DNA of 64,000 bases from Mycolicibacterium sp. BiH015 (lineage in GTDB: Bacteria > Actinomycetota > Actinomycetes > Mycobacteriales > Mycobacteriaceae), in NCBI RefSeq assembly GCF_027706845.1, contig NZ_JAQGCZ010000003.1:558001-622000 (forward strand). The letters are read 5' to 3'. A program made the position numbers and the translations under genes. Positions 8,338 through 17,226 of the stretch are shown here, piece after piece. Under the pieces are notes generated by a model that did not search any database, was not told the origin of the DNA, and saw only the letters and a program-made list of their open reading frames with translations. Positions within the stretch are counted from its first letter, which is position 1, and each line of letters opens with the position of its first letter.

Positions 8338-9039
8338 TCAACGGAGTTTTTCCAGCGCCGAGACATCGCGGATCCACAGCACGTGATCGCCGGAGGTCTC
8401 CAGCGCCTCCCGGCGACGCAACTCGCTGAGTGCATGGTTGACGCGCACGCGTGACGCGCCGACCAGACGGGCGAGGTCGCCCTGAGTCAAACGCAACGGG
8501 ATACGGACACTGCCCTGCGGCGAGCCCTCAGGGAACTCGCCGTACTCGCGACCCAACAACAACAGATGCCGCACGATGCGTGTCCTCACATCGATGCCTG
8601 CCATGGCCTCGATCCGGTCGTTGGCCAGCCGCACGCGGCGCGCGAGCATTCCCGACAAGTTCGCGCTCAGTTCAGGCATGGTCTGAAGGCAGCGCTCGAA
8701 AGCATGCCTGTCAATCCAGAACAAGCTTGTGTCTTCAAGTGGCACAACCGAATGCGCCCCGTCCGGGGATTCGCCGATGGTAAGCGCCCCGATGACATCG
8801 CTGGCCCCCAGAATGGCCAGTATCAGCTCGCCGCCGTCGGCCTGTTCGACGACGACCTTGACCAGCCCTGACTGGACGACGTACGTGGTATCCGCGAGCT
8901 GGTCGGTCATCAGCACCCTGGCACCTGCGGGAAGAGCATGTCTGCGCATCAGACCGTTGAGAACGGCAAGCTGAGACAGGCTCAAGCCGCGGAACAGGGC
9001 GACTCGGCGTAGCTCAGTCGGATCGGCGATCGCTGGCAC
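8338..9039 (-). CDS. Crp/Fnr-family transcriptional regulator
   Basis: 233 residues from a GTG at 9039. The N-terminal half is a cyclic-nucleotide-binding beta-barrel (LPAGARVLMTDQLADTTYVVQSG region, residues 36-60). The C-terminal winged helix contains LTQGDLARLVGASRVRVNHALSEL (about 185-208). The barrel lacks a canonical cAMP-binding RxSA-type loop, so the ligand, if any, is unclear. There are no Fnr-type cysteine clusters. It starts 18 bp after the subtilisin gene and precedes the 216-bp spacer upstream of the peptide gene, where it might bind. Likely the local regulator of the operon. Confidence 0.85.
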   Translation of the reverse strand: MPAIADPTELRRVALFRGLSLSQLAVLNGLMRRHALPAGARVLMTDQLADTTYVVQSGLVKVVVEQADGGELILAILGASDVIGALTIGESPDGAHSVVPLEDTSLFWIDRHAFERCLQTMPELSANLSGMLARRVRLANDRIEAMAGIDVRTRIVRHLLLLGREYGEFPEGSPQGSVRIPLRLTQGDLARLVGASRVRVNHALSELRRREALETSGDHVLWIRDVSALEKLR

Positions 9040-9056
9040 GGGATCGGCGTCTCGTG

Positions 9057-9971
9057 TCAGCCCGGCGGGCGGGCGTCGAGTGGTGGAGCGTTCTCAGCGG
9101 GATTCTCCTCTCGACTACGTTGCTCCCCCAGCAGTCGAGGATGCTCCGTCACCCGGTTTCGGTCGACATTGGCTGAGAGTTCGCGCAGTATGGTCTTGAG
9201 CTGAAACATGGTGAGACCGGGGTGTTTTCCCAGAATCTTGGCCACCAGTCCGGCCATGTGCGGCGATGCGTAACTGTTTCCTGTCATCGTGCGGCGCTTA
9301 TGATCCAGCCACGCAAGATCTACGTCGATGCCCAGAGCACCGAATTCGACCGGGGGGTTGGGGTTGTAGTAGAAGACGTACGGATCCTGAACCGCATGTG
9401 ACGCAACGGAAATGACCGACGAGTAGACCGAGGGGTAACTCGGTATCGGCATGTTGTTCGCGGCAGTGACAAGGGCGATGTTGCGAAAGTATGCGTCGTC
9501 GGCGAGTTCGTGGAAGATGCTGAAAAAATCCCTTTTGGTCGTGCCGAGGCTGAGATTGCAGACATGCATGCCGCTTTCTATGGCCCACCGTAGGCCGGCG
9601 GCGAACACTCGTCCCTTACCGGTGTTCTTGCCGCCGAGCACCTTGACGCTGTAGAGCTCGCAGGCCGGCGCCAGCGAGCGGATCACTCCGGCGCACGCAG
9701 TCCCATGGCCGAAGCTGTCGCCGTGCGGTTCGGTCTCGAAGACCAACTTGAGGTCATCCCCCTCGTGAATTGCGACGTAGCCCTGAACTTCTCCCACCGC
9801 CGGGTGAGTCGCATCGATACCGCTGTCCAGCACGGCGACCTTGACTCCCTCGCCGCGGCTGTCTCCCCAGGCCCATTGCGGCGTTATCCGCTCGATCGGC
9901 TCCAGAGGGGCGAAGGTGGTCAGCTTCGTGTCAACGAAGGCCGCAGAGTAGGCCGGACGCATGCTCACCAT
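9057..9971 (-). CDS. Subtilisin-family (S8) serine protease, apparently cytosolic
   Basis: 304 residues from ATG 9971, overlapping the GAF gene by 7 bp (ATGGTGA). The catalytic triad is complete: Asp49 in VAVLDSGID, His89 in GHGTACAG and Ser233 in TGNSYASPHMAG; the oxyanion Asn lies in TAANNMP. There is no signal peptide and no recognisable inhibitor propeptide; the catalytic domain starts almost at once. This fits an intracellular processing protease, as found in some ribosomal-peptide clusters, rather than a secreted degradative enzyme or a mycosin. The likely substrate, by context only, is the 91-residue peptide of the same operon. Confidence 0.88.
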   Translation of the reverse strand: MVSMRPAYSAAFVDTKLTTFAPLEPIERITPQWAWGDSRGEGVKVAVLDSGIDATHPAVGEVQGYVAIHEGDDLKLVFETEPHGDSFGHGTACAGVIRSLAPACELYSVKVLGGKNTGKGRVFAAGLRWAIESGMHVCNLSLGTTKRDFFSIFHELADDAYFRNIALVTAANNMPIPSYPSVYSSVISVASHAVQDPYVFYYNPNPPVEFGALGIDVDLAWLDHKRRTMTGNSYASPHMAGLVAKILGKHPGLTMFQLKTILRELSANVDRNRVTEHPRLLGEQRSREENPAENAPPLDARPPG

Positions 9972-10840
9972 CGGCCGTCTCCGAGCTCGCTCGGCGACAT
10001 CGCACGCGACCTGAGGAAGCGGACAAAACTGTCGAGCATGCCCCGGCAGGCATCGGTGGCCGCATCGCCGTGATGCACGATTTCTTGGACGAGCCGCGCC
10101 AGCTCCAGTGAGTAACGGAAACCGGTCTGTCTGCCGAGATCGGCGGTGAATTCGCGCGCTCGTTGCGTTAGTCCGTGCCGGTCGTAGTCGGGAGAACCGT
10201 CCACCGCCCTGATCAATTCGAGCACCATCGCGCCGACCCGACTGTGGTTGCGGGATTGTTCGACCGCCACTGCGGCGAGATTCGCGAACAACCCGATTGC
10301 CTCCATGTCTGCGACGTTGAACGCCGCGGCGCCGTCCTTGTCGAGCAGCTCCAACACGCCGATCACCTCGTCCTGGAAGGACAGTGGGACACAGAGAATG
10401 TTTTTCGGAGTGAAACCGACCGCCTCAGCGATGTCGTTCGCATCGCGGTCGTCTTCGGCGGTGTCGGAGATGGCCATCGGCTGTCCGGTCAACGCCACCA
10501 GACCCGCGACCCCCGAGCCGAGAGGAACGCGTGTCTCGAGGGTTACGCCATCCCGGGTACCCAGCCCGGCCTCCAAGACGAGTTCCTCGGTCTCGGGGTC
10601 AATTAGACACAGCAGGGCAGCCTTGGCATCGATGATGTCGGCAGCGGTGGCGACGATCATCTGCAACAACTGGGCGTAACTCACCGGCGCCCCTATCGCG
10701 CCGGCTGAGGATGCGGTGCCCAGCGCGTCGCGGAGATCTTGAGCAAACCGGTCTTCGGCGATTCGACGCCGCAACCTGTCGATTTCCTCCCTCTGACGCT
10801 CGATCGTCGCCGCTGCATCCCCGCTGTCGGTCAGACCCAT
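9965..10840 (-). CDS. GAF-domain protein with N-terminal coiled coil
   Basis: 291 residues from ATG 10840 with GGAG 4 nt upstream. Residues 10-35 form a heptad-like coiled coil (IERQREEIDRLRRRIAEDR). A GAF domain occupies about 55-205 (LLQMIVATAADIIDAKAALL, then GVAGLVALTGQPMAISD and VIGVLELLDKDG). The last about 85 residues are helical and unlike any histidine kinase or DNA-binding domain. It is the first gene of the six-gene operon and overlaps the subtilisin gene, so it probably senses a small ligand or redox state for this system. The ligand cannot be read from the sequence. Confidence 0.82.
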   Translation of the reverse strand: MGLTDSGDAAATIERQREEIDRLRRRIAEDRFAQDLRDALGTASSAGAIGAPVSYAQLLQMIVATAADIIDAKAALLCLIDPETEELVLEAGLGTRDGVTLETRVPLGSGVAGLVALTGQPMAISDTAEDDRDANDIAEAVGFTPKNILCVPLSFQDEVIGVLELLDKDGAAAFNVADMEAIGLFANLAAVAVEQSRNHSRVGAMVLELIRAVDGSPDYDRHGLTQRAREFTADLGRQTGFRYSLELARLVQEIVHHGDAATDACRGMLDSFVRFLRSRAMSPSELGDGRW

Positions 10841-11091
10841 CGGAACTCCGCGGACGCGTCCGATCGGCCCGCCAGACGGCGATTTGCCAAAATTGCACCC
10901 CGGCGTCGAAGGCGCATTCTGGCCAGCTCACCGAGCTGAGTGCACGATTGGTCGCCCGAACTGGCGCTGCGCCGTCTGCGCAGCTGGTCAAATCGAATCA
11001 CCGTGCACCCATACCCCCGACGCTGCGCTCTTTGCGCCCAGTATGGACCAGAGCGTCAGCTCCCGTGGGATGAATCAGCGGTGGAACTCTG

Positions 11092-13569
11092 TCAAGACTT
11101 CAGCGGGCCCTCGTAGTTCTCGCGGAACTGTGCGTCCGGGACCGGCCACATCTCACCCTTGGGCCCCCGCAGGATCCAATCACCTGTATTGGCGACGACG
11201 GTTCCCTCCAGGGTCTCGACGTTCTCCGGCGCCGTCACGCGACGAGCGAGGACCGTGCCCAAACGCTGATAGCGGGCGGGCCCGATTTGCCGGTGCATGG
11301 ACTCGAACACCTCGGCCGCAACCGATCTCTGCACACCGTGGTCGTCGACGACGGCCCAGTCCCCGGCGCGGGCTTTCATCACCTCCCCGTTGGGGGCTGT
11401 CCAGGTCCAGTCCTGATCCTGCTGTCGCGCAGTGACCTCGCCGCGGCGACGGTACAGGGCGAAGCCGTCCTCGCCCGTGTCTTCCGGAGATCCTGGTGGG
11501 GTTTTCGGCACGGAACGGTAGCCGAGGTGGTGCAGGTTGATCAGCGTGCCCGCCAAGCTTCGGTAGGCGCCGAGGACCGAGGTGGGATCCCGCTCGATGA
11601 GCGTCTGCCACGGAAGCAATTTGTTGTGCCGCCGCCGGTCGTCCGCGCGCACTTCGTCGTACCGCCACCCCGCTGCCTCGTAATAGCGGCGCCAATCCTC
11701 ATGCTCGGCCCGCACCATGTCATCCACCGTCGCCTTCTCGAATCCCAGGACGGCAAGCTGCTCCAGAGGCTTCATCGACGCGAACCCCGCTGGGAGAGGC
11801 TGGGTCGATCCCAACCGTTCCAGGCTGTTCCAGGTATGTCCGGCGATGGTCTCCACCATCCACAGTGCGTGGAGCAACTGTCGTCGGTTCGATTGTTTGA
11901 TGAACCCGTCTAGTTCGTTCCACGGCTTGGTGGCGGGCGTATCACGGTTGGTGCCTGAGCTGTACTGCTCGTGGATGAGCTCTGCAGCCCGCTCCCAAAC
12001 ATCCTGCGGGGCATCGGGATCGATTTCCATGTCGATGGGAAAGTTGTAGAGGCGTCCGACAATGGAGAGGTCCAGCGACGCCGACGCGGCCGACGCCGCA
12101 TACACGCGCAGCGTGGGGTACCGCGCCGCCAATCGAGTGCCCTGCGTGGCCATCGACGGGTCCCCGAGCACTACCGCGTAGCCCCTCGCATCCACACTGC
12201 GAAAATAGTTCGAGATGGCGTCCACGGTCGGCGCTTCGTCTCGCGCCGTGACGGACAGTGTGACGCCCTCGATGGTCATCCGACTCTGCCGCAGATGATG
12301 ATCGTCGACGAAGCTCTGCGCGCCCCGGGCGAAGATGACCACTTCAGCCGGGGGCTTGACGCCGGGTTTCGGATACAGGGACTGTTCGCGGTGGAGTTGC
12401 GCGAGTTCGGATGCCAGCGCATACGTCAGCGGGTAGAGCCCGCAGAGCATAACCGCTGTGGGCGGATCGGCTCGACCCGCGCCGGCACCTGTGCTCATGT
12501 GACGGACAAGCCGGGCCGCGGTGAGTTCGTAACGGCCCACGGCATCAGCCACCCAGCACCGGTCACTGGTGGCCAGGAAGCTCCGGCGCCAGACCTCTGC
12601 CTGCCACGGATCGTCAATACGCACGATCAGTGGAAGGCGCACCGCGGCGTCCCGCGCCCGGCCGGCCTTCTCGTCGATGATCTCGAACAGCTTCAAGTTC
12701 GCGACCGGATCGGCGGTGAGCAGATAAAGCCGACGAAGCCGTCCCCAAAACGGCAGGCGGGAAATCGATTCGGGCTCAGCGAAATTGACGGCGCGAACCT
12801 TGGCGCCGAGGCTGCGAGCGATATGCGCCGAATCGACTGCGACATTGTCGACGAGAACCACCACCGCCTCGGTGGGATTCGCGGTACGCACGACAGCACG
12901 CACGAAAGAGACGGTGTCGTCGTCGAGTCCGATGACGACGGTCAACGATGGGGCGCGCCAGATGGCTATTCGATCCAGCTGCGAACGAAAAAGCGCCAGA
13001 GCGGCGGCCATCGCGGCCGCGAGGGTGGTAGCGATCGCCAGCAGGCGACCAATCTCCAGCGCGACGGGCATCGATGCGCAGACGGCGGTGTTCCCGGCGC
13101 CGAACGGTTGCTCGACATTGCCGGCGAACAGCGCCAACGTCCACGACAGCGGCGCGAAGAACGGCGCCTGATCCCCGTGGCAGCGCCAGTAGGCGCTCAG
13201 CCCCAAGGCCAGTGCCGATGCCGCCATCGCTGCGATGATCACCAGCGGCGGACCGGATAGCGCGGTCCTACCGGTCAACCGCCGCAGAACGAAATGCAGC
13301 AGCGGAAGGCCCAGGACCACCACGATCGTCTCGTGTGAACCCGACTCTCCGAACCATCGGATCTGCGCCGGCAGATGGGTGGACACCGTCGGCTCTAGGG
13401 CCAACACGCAGAGGTAGAGCACGCTCACGACGTAGCCGCCGAGAAGGAGCAGTGGAATCGCATTGAGTACGCCGCAGGGACGGCCGCCGAAGCGATGTAG
13501 CAGAGCGGCGGCGCGTCTCATGGCCACATCGTCTCGTGCTCCGTCCACATGCGCACAGGTAATGGTCAC
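11092..13569 (-). CDS. Membrane protein with Rossmann/RCK-like region, RyR-like domain and C-terminal PGDYG-like motifs
   Basis: 825 residues from a GTG at 13569; an internal ATG at 13521 (MRRAAALLHRFGG) is a plausible alternative. About five hydrophobic helices lie within residues 38-195. A TrkA-N/RCK-like Rossmann region follows (TVVIGLDDDTVSFVRAVV, then VVLVDNVAVD). Near residue 620 is an RyR-type segment (EHEDWRRYYEAAGWRY with RRRHNKLLPW). The C-terminus has two related motifs, KARAGDWAVVDDHG and NTGDWILRGPKGEMWPVPDA, like PGDYG domains. Prokaryotic RyR domains have been linked by comparative genomics to TIR- and nucleotide-based conflict systems. It is divergently transcribed from a TIR gene 117 bp away. 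Ion gating or nucleotide sensing are both possible. Confidence 0.72.
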   Translation of the reverse strand: MTITCAHVDGARDDVAMRRAAALLHRFGGRPCGVLNAIPLLLLGGYVVSVLYLCVLALEPTVSTHLPAQIRWFGESGSHETIVVVLGLPLLHFVLRRLTGRTALSGPPLVIIAAMAASALALGLSAYWRCHGDQAPFFAPLSWTLALFAGNVEQPFGAGNTAVCASMPVALEIGRLLAIATTLAAAMAAALALFRSQLDRIAIWRAPSLTVVIGLDDDTVSFVRAVVRTANPTEAVVVLVDNVAVDSAHIARSLGAKVRAVNFAEPESISRLPFWGRLRRLYLLTADPVANLKLFEIIDEKAGRARDAAVRLPLIVRIDDPWQAEVWRRSFLATSDRCWVADAVGRYELTAARLVRHMSTGAGAGRADPPTAVMLCGLYPLTYALASELAQLHREQSLYPKPGVKPPAEVVIFARGAQSFVDDHHLRQSRMTIEGVTLSVTARDEAPTVDAISNYFRSVDARGYAVVLGDPSMATQGTRLAARYPTLRVYAASAASASLDLSIVGRLYNFPIDMEIDPDAPQDVWERAAELIHEQYSSGTNRDTPATKPWNELDGFIKQSNRRQLLHALWMVETIAGHTWNSLERLGSTQPLPAGFASMKPLEQLAVLGFEKATVDDMVRAEHEDWRRYYEAAGWRYDEVRADDRRRHNKLLPWQTLIERDPTSVLGAYRSLAGTLINLHHLGYRSVPKTPPGSPEDTGEDGFALYRRRGEVTARQQDQDWTWTAPNGEVMKARAGDWAVVDDHGVQRSVAAEVFESMHRQIGPARYQRLGTVLARRVTAPENVETLEGTVVANTGDWILRGPKGEMWPVPDAQFRENYEGPLKS

Positions 13570-13685
13570 ACCGGAACACTCGGGCTGGCGACTTTCAAGC
13601 CGGTATCGAGCATTTTTGCTAGATTCGGCCTGCGCGCATTTCGGTGGCGCGTTGGGGTGTGGCGTTCGTCGAAGAAGGATCGCTT

Positions 13686-15185
13686 GTGGGTGTTTTCATC
13701 AGCTATTCGAGCCGGGACAGGGCGCTGGTTGAGCCGTTGCTGAAAGCTCTTCGCCGCGCACGGCACACCGTCTGGATCGACGAGGAACTCACCGGCGGGG
13801 AAGCATGGTGGCGCACCATCCTCGACGAAATCCGCGCCTGCGAAGTCTTCATCGTCGCACTGTCGAAAAACATGCTCGAATCCAAAGCCTGTCAAGCAGA
13901 ACTGCGCTACGCCCAAGACCTCGGCAAACCCATCCTGCCCGTCCAGATCGGCCCACTGGACAACATGCGCATCAACCCACTGGCCCACATGCAAGTCATC
14001 GACTACCGCAACCCCACCATCGACACCGGGATCGAACTGGTCTCCAGCGTCCACACCCGACGCAGCACAGCCAACCCGCTGCCCGACCCCCTCCCCGAAG
14101 AACCACCCATCCCCTTCGCCTATCTGATGCGACTGGCCTCCACCATCTCCAGCCCCACCCTGACCGCCCAACAACAAACCACCCTCGTCGCCGAACTCAA
14201 AGCCGGACTCGAAGAAGACGGCGACGACATCAGCGCCCGCAACGACATCACCCAACTGCTGTGCATGCTGCGCGACCGCCCCGACGTCACCTGGCGCACC
14301 CGCACCGACGTCGAAGCCATCCTGACCTCACTCCAACAACCACAACACACCCCCACCCCACAACAACAACCACCGCCGCCACCACCACCACCACAGCACC
14401 AACCACCGCAGCAATACTGGCAACCCCCCACAGGCCCAACATCATTCACCGGACCCCACCCTCAAACGACCACACCACCACCACCCAAAAAATCGCGCAC
14501 CCGATGGCTCATCGCCGGCACCGCCACCGGCGCAGTCATCGCCATCGCCCTCGCCGCCATCATCATCGACAACGTCACCGACGACCCACCAACCCCACCA
14601 CCACCCCCTCCTACGGTCGCACCCGAAGCACTGAACTCATTGCTGCTCACCCCCGATGAGATCAATTCCGTCATGGGCACAACAAATTTGGTGCCCGGTG
14701 ATGTTTACAGCACGATGACCAGCGAACCGCCGGCGCTCTCGGATCCGGATTGCCTTGGAGCGCAGTTTAATGCGGTACAGACGGTCTACCAGGGTAGTGG
14801 CTACAGCACCGTCGCTGACCAAACTCTGACCGCCGAAGATCCGGAGTACACCTACGTCAATCAGACGGCGGTCCTGTTTCCCTCCGCCGATCAGGCTCAG
14901 ACGTTTGTCGAATCGGCAGCGGACACGTGGAAAGGGTGTTCAGGTCGCACACTGACCGTGACGGGCAAAGATCAAGCCACCTACAACTGGAGTTACGGCG
15001 ACGTCACCGAGAGCGAATCCAAGATCAGCCAGACGACCGAACAGGAAGGGATGGAAGGTTACGGCTGTCAACACGTGCTCCAGGCCGCGGCCAACGCCGT
15101 GATCGAGGTCCAGGCATGCCATGACAACGTCGGTGACGAAGCGGACCGCCTCGCGGAGCTGATGGTAGCCAAAGTAACTGCGTGA
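13686..15185 (+). CDS. Transmembrane TIR protein with PknH-like outer sensor domain (copy 1)
   Basis: 499 residues from a GTG at 13686 with AGAAGGA upstream. Residues 1-125 are a TIR domain: box 1 VFISYSSRDR, WIDEEL loop, and the NADase-type Glu72 in SKACQAEL. A small helical domain (about 130-210) and a Pro/Gln-rich linker follow. One transmembrane helix (WLIAGTATGAVIAIALAAII) starts near 273. The outer domain (about 305-499) resembles the PknH C-terminal sensor, with four cysteines (DPDC, WKGC, GYGC, QACHDN) that would form two disulfides. The layout implies that an external signal is passed to an intracellular TIR, probably NAD-cleaving. Its DNA from 13711 to 14606 is identical to the next gene. 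Confidence 0.85.
   Translation: MGVFISYSSRDRALVEPLLKALRRARHTVWIDEELTGGEAWWRTILDEIRACEVFIVALSKNMLESKACQAELRYAQDLGKPILPVQIGPLDNMRINPLAHMQVIDYRNPTIDTGIELVSSVHTRRSTANPLPDPLPEEPPIPFAYLMRLASTISSPTLTAQQQTTLVAELKAGLEEDGDDISARNDITQLLCMLRDRPDVTWRTRTDVEAILTSLQQPQHTPTPQQQPPPPPPPPQHQPPQQYWQPPTGPTSFTGPHPQTTTPPPPKKSRTRWLIAGTATGAVIAIALAAIIIDNVTDDPPTPPPPPPTVAPEALNSLLLTPDEINSVMGTTNLVPGDVYSTMTSEPPALSDPDCLGAQFNAVQTVYQGSGYSTVADQTLTAEDPEYTYVNQTAVLFPSADQAQTFVESAADTWKGCSGRTLTVTGKDQATYNWSYGDVTESESKISQTTEQEGMEGYGCQHVLQAAANAVIEVQACHDNVGDEADRLAELMVAKVTA
13711..14606 (+). repeat. 896-bp exact direct repeat, copy A (TIR gene 1)
   Basis: Identical to 15254-16149 with a constant offset of 1,543 bp. Identity was checked base by base at both edges and by the identical translations in several frames across the interior. 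The edges are sharp: an a/g mismatch lies just before the repeat and a c/g mismatch just after it, where the outer sensor domains begin. Confidence 0.93.
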
Positions 15186-15228
15186 CACACACGCTCGTCA
15201 CGAGCGTGCCTTCGAAAAGGGTGACCCC

Positions 15229-16716
15229 ATGGGTGCTTTTATCTGCTGCGCGGGCCGGGACAGGGCGCTGGTTGAGCCGTTGCTGAAAGCTCTTCGCCGC
15301 GCACGGCACACCGTCTGGATCGACGAGGAACTCACCGGCGGGGAAGCATGGTGGCGCACCATCCTCGACGAAATCCGCGCCTGCGAAGTCTTCATCGTCG
15401 CACTGTCGAAAAACATGCTCGAATCCAAAGCCTGTCAAGCAGAACTGCGCTACGCCCAAGACCTCGGCAAACCCATCCTGCCCGTCCAGATCGGCCCACT
15501 GGACAACATGCGCATCAACCCACTGGCCCACATGCAAGTCATCGACTACCGCAACCCCACCATCGACACCGGGATCGAACTGGTCTCCAGCGTCCACACC
15601 CGACGCAGCACAGCCAACCCGCTGCCCGACCCCCTCCCCGAAGAACCACCCATCCCCTTCGCCTATCTGATGCGACTGGCCTCCACCATCTCCAGCCCCA
15701 CCCTGACCGCCCAACAACAAACCACCCTCGTCGCCGAACTCAAAGCCGGACTCGAAGAAGACGGCGACGACATCAGCGCCCGCAACGACATCACCCAACT
15801 GCTGTGCATGCTGCGCGACCGCCCCGACGTCACCTGGCGCACCCGCACCGACGTCGAAGCCATCCTGACCTCACTCCAACAACCACAACACACCCCCACC
15901 CCACAACAACAACCACCGCCGCCACCACCACCACCACAGCACCAACCACCGCAGCAATACTGGCAACCCCCCACAGGCCCAACATCATTCACCGGACCCC
16001 ACCCTCAAACGACCACACCACCACCACCCAAAAAATCGCGCACCCGATGGCTCATCGCCGGCACCGCCACCGGCGCAGTCATCGCCATCGCCCTCGCCGC
16101 CATCATCATCGACAACGTCACCGACGACCCACCAACCCCACCACCACCCGCGGCCACTGCCTCCGACTTGGAGAAGGCCCTGCTGTCCGCGAACGAAATG
16201 GGTGAAATCCTAGGACGATCGGACCTCGTACCCACCGACGTGGTGGATCACATGGACGAAACGGCGCTCACGGTCTCCAACCCGAATTGCGCCGGCGTGG
16301 TCGGAACTGCAATCGAAGTCGTCTACGCGGGCAGCGGCCACACTGCTGTGCGCGACCAGGCGTTCACCTTGGAGCAACCCAGGTACTTCGTCGCGCAGGC
16401 CGCAGTGCTTTTTCGGTCACAGGACCAGGCGCGCAACTTCGTGGCATCGTTGGCGGACAAGTGGAATCGTTGTGCAGGACAGCCGTTTTCGATTTCGGCG
16501 CCGGGCGGCGAAGAGCGCTGGACAGTCAACGAGCCTGAGCGCGGTGAGTCGAAGGTGTCGCAGCGAGCGACAGGGGAAGGCGCCGGCGGTTACGCCTGTC
16601 AGCACGCGCTGACCGCGAGGTCCAACGTTGTGGTCGAGGCACTGAGCTGCCACGACAACGTCGCCGACGAAGCCGACCGCATCGTCGACAAGATGACCGA
16701 CAAACTGCCCAGCTGA
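15229..16716 (+). CDS. Transmembrane TIR protein with PknH-like outer sensor domain (copy 2)
   Basis: 495 residues from ATG 15229, 43 bp after copy 1. Residues from about 9 to 307 are identical to copy 1 through TIR, helical domain, Pro/Gln linker and membrane helix. The outer sensor (about 310-495) is homologous but clearly diverged: it keeps four cysteines (NPNC, WNRC, GYAC, LSCHDN) and LVPxDV and VYxGSG motifs but differs at most other places. The extreme N-terminus also differs: box 1 reads FICCAGRDR instead of FISYSSRDR, which may weaken folding or activity, while the catalytic-type Glu is kept. Probably cotranscribed with copy 1. Confidence 0.83.
   Translation: MGAFICCAGRDRALVEPLLKALRRARHTVWIDEELTGGEAWWRTILDEIRACEVFIVALSKNMLESKACQAELRYAQDLGKPILPVQIGPLDNMRINPLAHMQVIDYRNPTIDTGIELVSSVHTRRSTANPLPDPLPEEPPIPFAYLMRLASTISSPTLTAQQQTTLVAELKAGLEEDGDDISARNDITQLLCMLRDRPDVTWRTRTDVEAILTSLQQPQHTPTPQQQPPPPPPPPQHQPPQQYWQPPTGPTSFTGPHPQTTTPPPPKKSRTRWLIAGTATGAVIAIALAAIIIDNVTDDPPTPPPPAATASDLEKALLSANEMGEILGRSDLVPTDVVDHMDETALTVSNPNCAGVVGTAIEVVYAGSGHTAVRDQAFTLEQPRYFVAQAAVLFRSQDQARNFVASLADKWNRCAGQPFSISAPGGEERWTVNEPERGESKVSQRATGEGAGGYACQHALTARSNVVVEALSCHDNVADEADRIVDKMTDKLPS
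15254..16149 (+). repeat. 896-bp exact direct repeat, copy B (TIR gene 2)
   Basis: Second copy of the repeat at 13711-14606. It spans almost all of the cytoplasmic and membrane-spanning coding sequence and stops at the start of the outer domain. Confidence 0.93.
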
Positions 16717-17151
16717 TGTGATGCGGAGCTACTCTGCGCCGGCGCCGACCACATTCGGCCTCAAATCGTTCACCCACAGTCCCTTTGGGCGCACTCGGCA
16801 GAGAGCGACCGGTGCGGTCACCCGACAGCCCATGGTCCAATTCGCTTCCATGGACAGCGATGACAGTTCCGGTCACGCGTAGGGGTGGACATGCGTGGAC
16901 TCCATGCACTCGCGCGTCGATCCGCCTGGGCCTGCCGCGCCCGGGACGAACCGCGGGCACCGTCAGCCCGTCTCGCAACCTCGGCGTGGCAAGGTCCGCA
17001 TGGAACTGGATGCTTCCGTGACCGCCATCGACTGAACGGTCAAAGAGACGCTGAAACTCCGTAGCGGTGAGACCGGCAGGCGGTGAGGTCATGCACCCTG
17101 CAGACTCCATCGGGAAGCCTCAGGCTCGAGTTGCCTCGAACTGCTTTCTCG
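16717..17151. other. Intergenic stretch without a convincing gene
   Basis: 435 bp between TIR copy 2 and tRNA-Val(CAC). A minus-strand reading frame from 17092 (MTSPPAGLTATEFQRLFDR) begins plausibly but becomes Arg-rich and then runs antisense into the TIR gene. I see no ribosome site or motif that supports it. It could be a decayed gene. Confidence 0.5.
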
Positions 17152-17154
17152 TGG

Positions 17155-17226
17155 TGGTCCCGGCTGGGTTCGAACCAGCGACCTTCCGCGTGTGAGGCGG
17201 ACGCTCTCCCACTGAGCTACGAGACC
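17155..17226 (-). tRNA. tRNA-Val (anticodon CAC)
   Basis: The minus strand folds as GGTCTCG/CGGGACC acceptor, GCTC/GAGC D stem, anticodon loop CTCACAC and a TTCGAAC T loop. The discriminator is A and CCA is encoded (17152-17154). It reads valine codon GUG. Confidence 0.95.

Noticed and set aside
14341..14620. CCA/CAC-rich tract as a microsatellite or CRISPR-like repeat
   Set aside because: It is the coding sequence of the Pro/Gln/Thr-rich linker of the TIR receptor and has no unit-spacer structure.
16526..17110. Minus-strand reading frame between TIR copy 2 and tRNA-Val
   Set aside because: The first residues look plausible, but the rest is Arg-rich, lacks motifs and runs antisense into the TIR gene. 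I left it as a possible decayed gene.
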